From Actinomycetes bacterium (lineage in GTDB: Bacteria > Actinomycetota > Actinomycetes > Propionibacteriales > Propionibacteriaceae), in NCBI GenBank assembly GCA_023387135.1, contig JAEWIK010000097.1:1-13457 (forward strand): a DNA stretch of 13,457 nt, given 5' to 3'. Position 1 is the first letter of the stretch, and the number at the start of each line of letters is the position of its first letter. This document shows positions 1-7,193 of this stretch, piece by piece. Made by a program: the position numbers and the translations under genes. The notes below the pieces were generated by a model. That model was not told the DNA's origin, searched no databases, and worked only from the letters and a program-made list of their open reading frames with translations.

Positions 1-37
1 GGGGACGAGGAACCGTCCCCACCCCGACAATGTCGGG
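1..37 (-). terminator. Two tandem hairpins after the solute-binding protein gene
   Basis: Just past the stop codon of the binding-protein gene the minus strand has two inverted repeats in a row. The first is CCCGAC/GTCGGG with a 3-base loop (23-37). The second is GGGGACG/CGTCCCC with a 6-base loop (1-20). Neither is followed by a visible U-tract, though the window ends there. They could be a terminator. They could also be an RNA-stabilising element between the binding-protein gene and permease genes further on, as known for other malE-type operons. The sequence cannot decide between these. Confidence 0.45.
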
Positions 38-39
38 TG

Positions 40-1467
40 CTAGCGCTGCGCCTTGTCGATCGCGCGTTGCGCGGTCTTGTTGGCGTCGGCCAGCAGGGCG
101 TCGATGTCGGCGTTCTTGTCGGTCAGCACGGCCTGGACCACCGGGTCGAGGGCCGCGTAGACGTCCTGGGTCGCCACCGGCGGCTCGTTGAGGATCTTCG
201 CGGCGCCGATCTTCTCGGTGAAGCCCGTCATGTGGTCGAGCGGGACGTTGATCAGCGGCTTGATCCACTCGCGGTACTGCTGCAGGTTCTCGTCGGAGAA
301 CATGGGCAGTTCGGGGGTGCCGACCGGCTGCTTGTCGTCGAACGCCTGCTGGTTGAACGCCTTGGCGGCCTCCTCGCTGGTGTAGCGGGAGAGGTACCAG
401 TGGGAGATCCACTTGGCCGCGGCGCGACGGACGTCGTCGGACGAGCCCGCCTTCACGGCGGCCATGGTGCCGCCGCCCAGCACGCCGGCGTTCGGGCCGT
501 CGAGCGGGATCATCGTGAGGCCGTACATCTCGGGCTTGATGGCGTTGGCCTGCACGAGCGAGGTGTAGACGTCCTGGCCGGAGGTGTACATGCCGATCTG
601 TCCGGCGGCGAACGCCTGGTTGATGGTCGACCAGTCGAGGTTGAAGTTCGAGCCGGCGGCGTTGTCGGTCCAGCGCAGGTCCTTCAGGAACTGCAGGGCG
701 GCCTTGGTCGCGTCGTTGTCGAGGGTGGCGGTGGCCTTGCCGGCGGCGTCGACCGTCTCCATCTGGCCGCCGCGGGAGTACGTGGCGACGGTCAGCTGCC
801 AGCCGCCCGTGTTCGACTGCGTCATCTGGATGTAGCCGGCCGCCTTGGTCTTGTCGGCGATCTGCTTGGCGTAGGCGCGCACCTCGTCCCACGTCGTGGG
901 GGGCTTGTCGGGATCGAGCCCTGCCTTGGTGAAGAGGTCACGGTTGTAGTGCAGGCCGATGCCGTACACCGACTTGGCCGGGATGCCGTAGGCGTGACCG
1001 TCCGGGCCCTGGCCGTACTGCAGCACGTTCGGGTTGAAGGCGCCGCCGAACGGGAACTCGCCCAGCATGTCGTTCATGTCGGCGATCTGGCCGTTGGCGA
1101 TCAGCGTCTTGGCGTCGGTGAACGGGATCTCGAAGACGTCGGGCAGGGTGCCGCCCGCCAGGTCGGCCGCGAAGGTGGTGGCCTTCCACTCGTATTCCTT
1201 GGTGGTGACCTTGATGTTCGGGTTGGCAGCCTCGAAGAGCTTCACCTGGTTGGCGAGGTTCGCCTGGGCCTCGGGGGTCGCGCCGGGCAGCAGTCCGACG
1301 ACGCTCAGGTTGACCGGAGCCGCGGGAGCCGAGCTGGACGGAGCCTGCGAGGACGGCGCCGGGGTCGCTTCGGCGGGGGACGGTGCCGGGCTGCCGCAGG
1401 CTGCGGCGGTGGCGGCGAGGGCCACCACACCGAGGCCTGCGACGGCCCTGCGGATAGTTGCTGACAT
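40..1467 (-). CDS. ABC transporter sugar-binding lipoprotein (family 1 solute-binding protein)
   Basis: This 475-residue protein should be the extracellular receptor of an ABC sugar importer, lipid-anchored on the outer face of the membrane. It begins with a basic n-region and hydrophobic core (residues 5-23) ending in a lipoprotein-type cysteine at residue 24 (AAAC; a weak but acceptable lipobox). A Pro/Ser/Ala-rich linker follows (about 25-50). The body has family-1 binding-protein features: an early helix of the type LFEAANPNIKV, the LPDVFEIPFTDA segment, an HAYGIPAKSVYGIGLHYN segment and PPTTWDEVRAYAKQI. The ATG start has purine-rich AGAAAGGAAAGAG upstream. The gene begins 40 bp after the alpha-glucosidase stop, so the two are probably co-transcribed, and an alpha-glucoside or maltodextrin ligand is inferred from that context. 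No permease or ATPase gene is in the window; permeases may lie beyond base 1. Confidence 0.93.
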   Translation of the reverse strand: MSATIRRAVAGLGVVALAATAAACGSPAPSPAEATPAPSSQAPSSSAPAAPVNLSVVGLLPGATPEAQANLANQVKLFEAANPNIKVTTKEYEWKATTFAADLAGGTLPDVFEIPFTDAKTLIANGQIADMNDMLGEFPFGGAFNPNVLQYGQGPDGHAYGIPAKSVYGIGLHYNRDLFTKAGLDPDKPPTTWDEVRAYAKQIADKTKAAGYIQMTQSNTGGWQLTVATYSRGGQMETVDAAGKATATLDNDATKAALQFLKDLRWTDNAAGSNFNLDWSTINQAFAAGQIGMYTSGQDVYTSLVQANAIKPEMYGLTMIPLDGPNAGVLGGGTMAAVKAGSSDDVRRAAAKWISHWYLSRYTSEEAAKAFNQQAFDDKQPVGTPELPMFSDENLQQYREWIKPLINVPLDHMTGFTEKIGAAKILNEPPVATQDVYAALDPVVQAVLTDKNADIDALLADANKTAQRAIDKAQR

Positions 1468-1507
1468 CTTCGTCTCTTTCCTTTCTGGGCGTGACCCGTC
1501 CCCGAGG

Positions 1508-3214
1508 CTACGGGGCGGGCTCGCGGTGGTCTTCTCGGGTGTGCGGTGAAGGGAGCCGTAGCCACGCCGCCGTGTCCTGACCGAGGCTCCGCGTTTCGAT
1601 GGGTTGGCTGGAGAGGAGGACGTCGGTCCCGTGCGGCAGCGGGATCGGCGCGCTCCCCAGGTTCACGACGCAGCCGACGTGGCCGCGGGTGAAGGCGAGC
1701 ACCTCGGGACCGAGTTCCCACCAGGAGAACCCGCCCGTCAGCAGGTCGTCGGTGGCCCGCCGGAGGGCGAGCGCGGCGCGGTAGAGCGAGAGCATCGACG
1801 CGGGGTCGCCGGCCTGGGCGTCGACCGCGTACTCGCCCCACCAGGCGGGCTGGGGGAGCCAGGCCAGCGCGGGAGCGAGGACGGCGCTGGTGGCGGCGCT
1901 CGCGGCGGGCTCGGAGAACCCGTGGTTGGCCGCCGACGAGGACGTCCACGGCAACGGGACGCGGCAGCCGTCCCGTCCCGGGTCGACGCCGCCGGACCTG
2001 AAGTGCATCGGGTCCTGGATCGTCTCCAGCGGCAGTTCCTCGTCCTCGGGCAGCCCGAGCTCGTCGCCCTGGTACAGGTACAGGCAGCCGGGCAGGGCGG
2101 CGGTCAGCAGGCACGCGGCGCGCGCCCGGCGTCGCCCGAGCGCGAGATCGGTCGGAGTGCCGAACCGCTTGCTGGCGAAGGCGAAGGAGGTCTCCTGCCT
2201 GCCGTACCGGGTGACGGGACGGGTGACGTCGTGGTTGGAGAGCACCCAGGTCGGGGGAGCGCCGACGACGCTGTGGGCGGCGAGCGTCGCGTCGATCGAC
2301 TCGCGGAGCTGGGCGGCGTCCCACGGCCGCGACATGAAGTCGAAGTTGAACGCGGTGTGCATCTCGTCGGGACGCAGGTAGGCGGCGAAGCGCTGCACGT
2401 CGGGCAGCCAGATCTCGCCCACCAGCACGCGGGGCGGGTCGTACGACTGGGCGAGCGCCCGCCACGACCTGTAGACGTCGTGGATCTCGTCCCTGTCGAT
2501 GAAGGGGTGGTGTCCTGCCTGGAGGGAGGCCTCGTCGAGGGGCACCTCGGGGAAGTCGGGGTCCTTGATGATCACGGCGGCCGAGTCGATGCGGATGCCT
2601 GCCACGCCCCTGTCGAACCAGAACCTGAGGACCGCCTCGTGCTCGGCGCGGACGTCGGGGTGGTTCCAGTTGAGGTCGGGCTGCTGCGGGGTGAAGAGGT
2701 GCAGGTACCACTCGCCGGGGCGCCCGTCGGCGTCCGTGGTCCTGGTCCAGGTGGTGCCCTGGAAGCTCGAGACCCAGTGGGTGGGGATGTGCTCGCCGTG
2801 CTCGCCCTTGCCGGGATGGAACCAGAAGCGCGCCCGTTCGGGGGAGCCCGGTCCTGCGGCCAGCGCCGCCTGGAACCACGGGTGCTGGTCGGAGATGTGG
2901 TTGGGGACGACGTCGATGATCGTGCGGATGCCGAGGGCTGCCGCCTCGGCGATGAGCGCCTCGGCCTCGTCGAGGGTGCCGAAGCTGGGGTCGATCTGCC
3001 GGTAGTCGGCCACGTCGTACCCGCCGTCGGCGAGCGGCGACAGGTACCACGGGGTGAACCAGACCGCGTCGATCCCGAGGTCGCGGAGGTAGGGCAACCG
3101 GGCCCGGACGCCGGCGAGGTCACCGGTGCCGTCGCCGTTTCCATCGGCGAAGCTGCGCGGGTAGATCTGGTAGATGACGGCATCCCGCCACCAGTCCTGC
3201 GCAGCGAACGTCAC
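1508..3214 (-). CDS. GH13 alpha-glucosidase (oligo-1,6-glucosidase / maltase type)
   Basis: A 568-residue retaining glycoside hydrolase that should release glucose from short alpha-glucosides in the cytoplasm, since no signal peptide is seen. The GH13 conserved regions are complete. WWRDAVIYQIYPRSF starts the barrel (8-22); DVVPNH is at 101-106; the QPDLNW signature of the oligo-1,6-glucosidase subfamily is at 178-183; GIRIDS carries the nucleophile Asp210; VGEIW carries the acid/base Glu267; SNHD carries the transition-state Asp329. Ser211 follows the nucleophile where strict 1,6-specific enzymes usually have Val, so a wider or 1,4 preference is possible (inference). I chose the GTG at 3214 because GAGGGGG lies 5 nt upstream and family members begin near the WWR motif. 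An upstream ATG at 3289 would add 25 unrelated residues and lies inside the promoter repeats. It lies between lacI and the sugar-binding lipoprotein on the same strand. Confidence 0.93.
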   Translation of the reverse strand: MTFAAQDWWRDAVIYQIYPRSFADGNGDGTGDLAGVRARLPYLRDLGIDAVWFTPWYLSPLADGGYDVADYRQIDPSFGTLDEAEALIAEAAALGIRTIIDVVPNHISDQHPWFQAALAAGPGSPERARFWFHPGKGEHGEHIPTHWVSSFQGTTWTRTTDADGRPGEWYLHLFTPQQPDLNWNHPDVRAEHEAVLRFWFDRGVAGIRIDSAAVIIKDPDFPEVPLDEASLQAGHHPFIDRDEIHDVYRSWRALAQSYDPPRVLVGEIWLPDVQRFAAYLRPDEMHTAFNFDFMSRPWDAAQLRESIDATLAAHSVVGAPPTWVLSNHDVTRPVTRYGRQETSFAFASKRFGTPTDLALGRRRARAACLLTAALPGCLYLYQGDELGLPEDEELPLETIQDPMHFRSGGVDPGRDGCRVPLPWTSSSAANHGFSEPAASAATSAVLAPALAWLPQPAWWGEYAVDAQAGDPASMLSLYRAALALRRATDDLLTGGFSWWELGPEVLAFTRGHVGCVVNLGSAPIPLPHGTDVLLSSQPIETRSLGQDTAAWLRLPSPHTREDHREPAP

Positions 3215-3260
3215 GGTGACCCCCTCGTCGTCGGTCACGCGAACTCGGCGTGACGCGACT

Positions 3261-3300
3261 AACGTAAGACTTCGACTGAAAGGACGCAAGAACTCGACTG
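3261..3300 (-). promoter_or_regulatory. Direct-repeat promoter/operator ahead of the alpha-glucosidase
   Basis: Two 18-base direct repeats, 3261-3278 and 3283-3300, agree at 14 of 18 positions and lie 22 bp apart, about two helical turns. On the minus strand the upstream copy contains TTGCGT and the downstream copy contains TACGTT, 17 bp apart. These make a plausible -35/-10 pair, with a leader of roughly 40 nt to the GTG at 3214. Both copies include the half-site TCTTRCGT, which also occurs beside the lacI -10 box. I infer that the LacI-family regulator acts here. The -10 hexamer is only a weak match. Confidence 0.5.
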
Positions 3301-3369
3301 CACTGTTATCAAATCGCTACCAAAGCAGGCGGGTGCGTCAGGCGGTGGTGGACGCCGAGGCAGGCGGCG

Positions 3370-3386
3370 GCTCGCTCGGGGCGAGC
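3370..3386 (-). terminator. Possible weak terminator after lacI
   Basis: A 6-bp all-matched stem GCTCGC/GCGAGC with a 5-base loop lies 18 nt beyond the lacI stop on the minus strand. There is no U-tract, and the rest of the 190-bp gap (3215-3404) is taken up by the glucosidase promoter repeats. Polar effect is uncertain; lacI may read through into the glucosidase gene. Confidence 0.25.
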
Positions 3387-3404
3387 GGGACGGGACCGGA
3401 GGGA

Positions 3405-4409
3405 TCAGCGCCTGGCTGCCGTGGAGGCCCTGACCACCAGTTCGGACTCGAAGAGCAGTTCGGAGGTCGAGACCCCCTGTCCGGTGATCATGCGGGACAG
3501 GATGTCGACGGCCGCCCTTCCCATCGGCTCGATCGGCTGCCTGACGGTCGTCAGCGCCGGTTCGGTGGAGTTCATGAGCGCGGAGTCGTCGTAGCCGACG
3601 ACCGAGATGTCCTGCGGGACGCGCAGCCCGGCCCGCCTCACGGCGCGGATCGCTCCCAGCGCGAGCATGTCGGAGGCGCACGCGATGGCGGTGGCGCCTG
3701 CGTCCAGCAGTTTCGTGCTCGACGCCTGGCCGGCCTCCAGCGAGTACTGGCTGTGCACCACCAGCGAGGGATCGAGGTCGTGCCCCAGCCCGGCCGCCAG
3801 GGCGCGCGCGGCGTCCAGCTTCAACTGGGAGGGGACGTGGTCCTCAGGCCCCAGCAGCAACCCCACGCGCTCATGCCCGAGCGAGAACAAATGCCCTAGT
3901 GCCTGCTGCATTGCCAGAGCGTCGTCGCAGGAGACCCGCGCGAACGGCAGGGACTCGATGGCGGCGTTGACGAGGACGACGGGGAGGCCGAGGGAGTGCA
4001 GCCGCTCGTAGTGGCCGTGGTCGGCGGCCCGCTCGGAGAACAGCCCGCCGACGAAGATCACCCCGGAGACGTGCTGGTCGAGCAGCAGGTCGACGTACTC
4101 CGCCTCGGTGATGCCGCCCGCCGTGCGGGTGCACAGCACGGGGGTGAAACGCTGCTGGGCGAGGGCGCCCCCGATGACCTCGGCGAAGGCCGGGAAGATC
4201 GGGTTGCCGAGTTCGGGCAGCACCAGGCCCACCAGCCGGTTGCGGTCGCCGCGCAGCTTCGTGGGTCGCTCGTAGCCCAGGACGTCCAGGGCGGTGAGCA
4301 CGGCGTCCCGGGTGGCCTGCGAGACGCCGGGGCGGTCGTTGAGCACCCGCGAGACAGTCGCCTCGCTGACCCCGACCTTGTCGGCGACGATGGAAAGCCT
4401 GCCTGCCAT
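3405..4409 (-). CDS. LacI-family transcriptional regulator
   Basis: A 334-residue repressor or activator of the LacI/GalR type. The N-terminal helix-turn-helix is clear: RLSIVADKVGVSEATVSRVL, then N-DRPGVSQATRDAV and the hinge-helix LDVLGYERP. A periplasmic-binding-protein-like sensor domain follows, with VGLVLPELGNPIFPAFAEVI, VSGVIFVGG, CASDMLALGAIRAV, DISVVGYDDSALMNSTEPALTTVRQP and a C-terminal ELVVRAST. The length is normal for the family. It lies directly upstream of the alpha-glucosidase and sugar-binding protein on the same strand, so it probably controls them in response to an alpha-glucoside. I prefer the ATG at 4409 because TATGAT lies exactly 7 nt upstream with no Shine-Dalgarno, implying a leaderless mRNA. 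An ATG at 4421 would add four residues but overlaps that -10 box. The open frame extends much further upstream, but only as the reverse of the next gene. Confidence 0.93.
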   Translation of the reverse strand: MAGRLSIVADKVGVSEATVSRVLNDRPGVSQATRDAVLTALDVLGYERPTKLRGDRNRLVGLVLPELGNPIFPAFAEVIGGALAQQRFTPVLCTRTAGGITEAEYVDLLLDQHVSGVIFVGGLFSERAADHGHYERLHSLGLPVVLVNAAIESLPFARVSCDDALAMQQALGHLFSLGHERVGLLLGPEDHVPSQLKLDAARALAAGLGHDLDPSLVVHSQYSLEAGQASSTKLLDAGATAIACASDMLALGAIRAVRRAGLRVPQDISVVGYDDSALMNSTEPALTTVRQPIEPMGRAAVDILSRMITGQGVSTSELLFESELVVRASTAARR

Positions 4410-4416
4410 GGCTGCA

Positions 4417-4422
4417 ATCATA
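4417..4422 (-). promoter_or_regulatory. -10 box of lacI
   Basis: TATGAT on the minus strand matches the TATAAT consensus at 5 of 6 positions and is followed by 7 nt and the ATG at 4409. Transcription would start at or next to the A of the start codon, giving a leaderless mRNA. No convincing -35 hexamer is visible at 16-18 bp. Confidence 0.6.
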
Positions 4423-4423
4423 C

Positions 4424-4435
4424 GCAAGATCTTGC
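4424..4435. promoter_or_regulatory. Palindromic operator candidate in the lacI promoter
   Basis: GCAAGATCTTGC is a perfect 12-bp palindrome lying in the -35/-10 spacer of the lacI promoter, one base from the -10 box. This is a classic position for autorepression. Its half-site, read as TCTTGCGT toward lacI, recurs in the glucosidase promoter. The centre is AT rather than the CG usual in LacI-family operators, so assignment to this regulator is inference. Confidence 0.5.
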
Positions 4436-4519
4436 AAGGCTCACGCCAGCCACGCACGTCGAGCACGACGTTCCCGGCGAGGCCGTCGGGGGAAGGGGGG
4501 CGGGTCGCCGCGCCCGGCG

Positions 4520-4537
4520 CCGGCGGGGATCCGCCGG
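4520..4537. repeat. GC-only hairpin upstream of the phosphotransferase gene
   Basis: CCGGCGG-GGAT-CCGCCGG forms a perfect 7-bp stem in the 189-bp divergent gap between lacI and the PEP-dependent phosphotransferase gene. It lies 61 nt before that gene's ATG and upstream of its likely -10 box, so it may be a protein-binding site rather than part of the mRNA. The rest of the gap holds the lacI promoter and a G-rich stretch (4488-4504). Confidence 0.35.
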
Positions 4538-4568
4538 GTGACGACTGCCGCACGGGCCGGTGCAGGCA

Positions 4569-4574
4569 TAGGCT
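4569..4574 (+). promoter_or_regulatory. -10 box candidate for the phosphotransferase gene
   Basis: TAGGCT fits the TANNNT pattern of actinobacterial housekeeping promoters and lies 24 nt before the ATG, with AAAGGAG (4587-4593) between them. CTGCCG, 18 bp upstream, is a poor -35. This is a suggestion only. Confidence 0.35.
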
Positions 4575-4598
4575 CGACGACGCGTGAAAGGAGCGCCA

Positions 4599-7184
4599 AT
4601 GACGTCGATCGCGTGGCTCGACACGGTGGGCGATCTGTCCCAGGTGGGCGGCAAGGCAGCCAATCTCGGGGAACTCATCAGGGCGGGCTTCGACGTCCCG
4701 CCGGGCTTCGTGCTCACCACCGAGGCGTACCGGCGCCGCGGGCCGGGCGGTGAGCTCCCGCCCGACCTCGCTGCCGAGGTCGTCGAGGCCTACCACGCGC
4801 TCGTGGGCGACACCGGTGCGGGGGTCGCCGTCAGGTCGTCGGCGACCGCCGAGGACCTCGCGGAGGCGAGCTTCGCCGGGCAGCAGGAGACCTTCCTCGC
4901 CGTCGTGGGAGAGGACGCCCTGCTCGAGGCGGTCCGCGGGTGCTGGGCCTCGCTCCACTCCGAGCGCGCGGTGGCGTACCGGCGCGAGCACGGGGTGGAG
5001 GAACTGGGCCTCGGCATGGGAGTCGTCGTCCAACTCATGATTCCCGCCGAGTCGGCGGGGGTGATGTTCACCGCCAACCCGACCAACGGGCACACCGACC
5101 AGGTGGTCATCACGGCGTCCTGGGGGCTCGGGGAGTCGGTGGTGGCGGGCCTCGTCGACCCCGACACCCTCGTCGTCGACACCGTCGCGCAGCAGGTGCT
5201 GCGGCGCGACACCGGCGACAAGGCGACGCGCATCGTCGCCACCCAGCAGGGCACCCGCATCGAGCAGTTGCCCGACGACGCCTGGGCGGCGGACGTCCTC
5301 GACGACGCCCAGGCCCTCGAACTGGCGGCGCTGGGCCGTCGGATCGAGGCCCATTTCGGCGCTCCCCAGGACATCGAGTGGGCACGGGACGCCCAGGGCT
5401 TTCACGTCCTCCAGGCCCGTCCGATCACGGCGCTGCCCGAGCGGGTCGACGAGGTGCCCGACGAGTGGCAGGTGACCCCGCGCAGCATGTACTTCAGGGC
5501 GTCCATCGTCGAACAGATGCCGTCCCCGCTGACCCCGCTGTTCGCCGACCTCGTCGCGGTCGCGGTGCCCGAGAGCCTGCGGGCGCTGATGATCGAGTTG
5601 ACGCAGGGGTTCGGGACCGGCGACCCGGAGGCGGTGGCCGGCCTCGACATGGACTTCCCGACGATCAACGGCTACGCGTTCTACAGGTACTCCAACCAGG
5701 CGATGCTGACCTACACGCGGGTGTCGCTGCCTGCCCTGCGGCACCTCTACTCCAGGGGCGGGGAGACGTTCATCGAGAGGTGGCGGGACGGCGCGCTGCC
5801 CGCGTACCGCGCCGTCGTGGAGGAGTGGTCCCGCAAGGACTCGCACAGGCTCTCTTCGGCGGAACTCCTCGCCGGCGTCGAGGCGCTGCTGCTGGCGGGC
5901 TGCGTCTACTACACGCACGTCCAGACGATCATCCCGCTCGCCGGCACCGCCGAACTGGCCTGGAACGCCCTGCACAAGACCCTCATCGGTGGGCACCGCG
6001 TGTCGGCCGAGCAGTACCTGCTCGGGTTCGACTCGACCCCCGTGCAGGCCGAGAAGTCGCTGTGGGACCTGGGGCAGTGGGTGCGCGCCCACGCCGATCT
6101 CGCCGCGGCGCTGGCCGACCCCGACGTCGACCCGCGCGGCCCCGTCCCGGGCGGAGTCGGCGACAAGCTGTGGGCGCAGTGGGGGGACAGGTTCAGGCAG
6201 CACCTGGCCGAGTACGGGCACACCGTCTACGACCTCGACTTCGTCCACCCGACCCCCGCCGACGACCCCGGACCGATCCTGCAGGCCCTGAGGTTCATCG
6301 TCGAGGACAGGGGTGTCGACCCTTACGCCAGGCAGGAGGCGATGGCGGAGAGGCGCGAGCGGGTGACGGCGGCGTTGCTCGACAGCCTCGACCCGCTGCG
6401 CCGGAAGACGGCGCGGGCCACCCTGCGGTGGGCGCAACGGATAGTGCCGGTCAGGGAGGACGCGCTCGCCGCCATGGGGCTCGCCTGGCCGCTCATGCGC
6501 AGGCTGCTCGGCGAGCTGGGACGCCGGCTGGTGGCGAGCGGGACGCTGTCGCTTCCCGACGACGTCTACTGGTTGACGAGGGACGAACTGGCGGCCGCCG
6601 CCGCGGGGGAGCCCCTCGACGCCGCGACGCTCGCCGGGCGGATCGCCGACAGGAAGGCGCTGCGCCGGGGCCAGGAGTTGCTGCGCCCGCCGCAGTACCT
6701 GCCGCGCAACCCCGCGATGAGCCTGTGGGACAGGTTCCTTCCCGCCCGCCAGGACGAGGGCACCGGCAGCGTGCTGCGCGGCAACGCCGGCAGCGGCGGC
6801 GTGGTCACGGGTCGCGCCAGGGTGATCGGCGGACCGGCCGACTTCGAGGGCTTCGAGCCGGGGGAGGTGCTGGTGGCGGAGATCACGACCCCCGCCTACA
6901 CCCCGCTCTTCGCCGTCGCGGGCGGCATCGTGACCGACGTCGGAGGGGTGCTGTCGCACGGCTCCATCGTCGCGCGCGAGTACGGGATCCCCGCGGTGCT
7001 CGGGACCGGCTCGGCCACCACCCGCATCAGCACCGGCGACTCGGTGACGGTGGACGGGGATCGCGGCGAGGTGCGCCTCGACGGCGCCGAGGCGAGCAGC
7101 CCCGGGCCTCGCTGGCTGCCGTTCGTGGCGGCCGGCACGGCCGCCGCTGCAGCGGTCTGGTGGGTGCGGCGGCGCCGCCGCTGA
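4599..7184 (+). CDS. PEP/pyruvate-binding phosphotransferase, rifampicin-phosphotransferase-like, with C-terminal membrane tail
   Basis: An 861-residue enzyme of the PEP synthase/PPDK superfamily. The N-terminal ATP-grasp domain (about 1-290) has VGGKAANLGEL with Lys19, AVRSSATAEDLAEASFAGQ with Arg79, and PQDIEW...QARPIT. A long central domain follows (about 300-690, with DFVHPTPADDPGPILQALRF). The C-terminal swivelling domain carries the phosphohistidine in GGVLSHGSIVAREYGIPAV (His787). PEP synthase has this His domain in the middle followed by a TIM barrel. Here it ends the protein, which is the layout and length of rifampicin phosphotransferase. The substrate is unknown and the central domain may accept something else. 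After the His domain there is an added hydrophobic segment (839-856) and five arginines (857-861), which looks like a membrane anchor. The start is set by AAAGGAG 5 nt before ATG 4599; an upstream in-frame GTG at 4584 overlaps that site. Confidence 0.88.
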   Translation: MTSIAWLDTVGDLSQVGGKAANLGELIRAGFDVPPGFVLTTEAYRRRGPGGELPPDLAAEVVEAYHALVGDTGAGVAVRSSATAEDLAEASFAGQQETFLAVVGEDALLEAVRGCWASLHSERAVAYRREHGVEELGLGMGVVVQLMIPAESAGVMFTANPTNGHTDQVVITASWGLGESVVAGLVDPDTLVVDTVAQQVLRRDTGDKATRIVATQQGTRIEQLPDDAWAADVLDDAQALELAALGRRIEAHFGAPQDIEWARDAQGFHVLQARPITALPERVDEVPDEWQVTPRSMYFRASIVEQMPSPLTPLFADLVAVAVPESLRALMIELTQGFGTGDPEAVAGLDMDFPTINGYAFYRYSNQAMLTYTRVSLPALRHLYSRGGETFIERWRDGALPAYRAVVEEWSRKDSHRLSSAELLAGVEALLLAGCVYYTHVQTIIPLAGTAELAWNALHKTLIGGHRVSAEQYLLGFDSTPVQAEKSLWDLGQWVRAHADLAAALADPDVDPRGPVPGGVGDKLWAQWGDRFRQHLAEYGHTVYDLDFVHPTPADDPGPILQALRFIVEDRGVDPYARQEAMAERRERVTAALLDSLDPLRRKTARATLRWAQRIVPVREDALAAMGLAWPLMRRLLGELGRRLVASGTLSLPDDVYWLTRDELAAAAAGEPLDAATLAGRIADRKALRRGQELLRPPQYLPRNPAMSLWDRFLPARQDEGTGSVLRGNAGSGGVVTGRARVIGGPADFEGFEPGEVLVAEITTPAYTPLFAVAGGIVTDVGGVLSHGSIVAREYGIPAVLGTGSATTRISTGDSVTVDGDRGEVRLDGAEASSPGPRWLPFVAAGTAAAAAVWWVRRRRR
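7166..7181. repeat. 16-bp perfect palindrome at the 3' end of the phosphotransferase gene
   Basis: GCGGCGGCGCCGCCGC reads the same on both strands, encodes most of the terminal Arg run, and ends next to the stop codon. GGCCTCAGGCC follows at 7190-7200, over the stop codon of the convergent chorismate mutase gene. With only 9 bp between the two stops, these repeats are the only candidates for a termination signal here. No U-tracts are present. Confidence 0.4.
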
Positions 7185-7193
7185 CGCGCGGCC

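Noticed and set aside
37..1464. 475-codon open frame on the plus strand opposite the sugar-binding protein gene
   Set aside because: Antisense frame of a clear lipoprotein gene. High GC keeps stops rare; the composition is unlike a real protein.
1604..3253. 549-codon plus-strand frame opposite the alpha-glucosidase
   Set aside because: Gly/Val/Arg/Glu-rich antisense translation with no motif, while the minus strand has complete GH13 catalytic residues.
3174..3899. Plus-strand frame across the lacI 3' end and glucosidase promoter
   Set aside because: Runs antisense to lacI through a non-coding promoter region; no motif and no ribosome site.
4488..4504. G-rich run that might form a G-quadruplex
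   Set aside because: There are only three separated G-runs, so at best a two-layer structure. Such runs are expected at this GC content.
4422..6959. Long minus-strand open frame that would extend the LacI regulator by about 850 residues
   Set aside because: It is the reverse of the phosphotransferase gene, is low-complexity (Arg/Val/Gly rich) and has no family features. The HTH start and -10 box place the true start at 4409.
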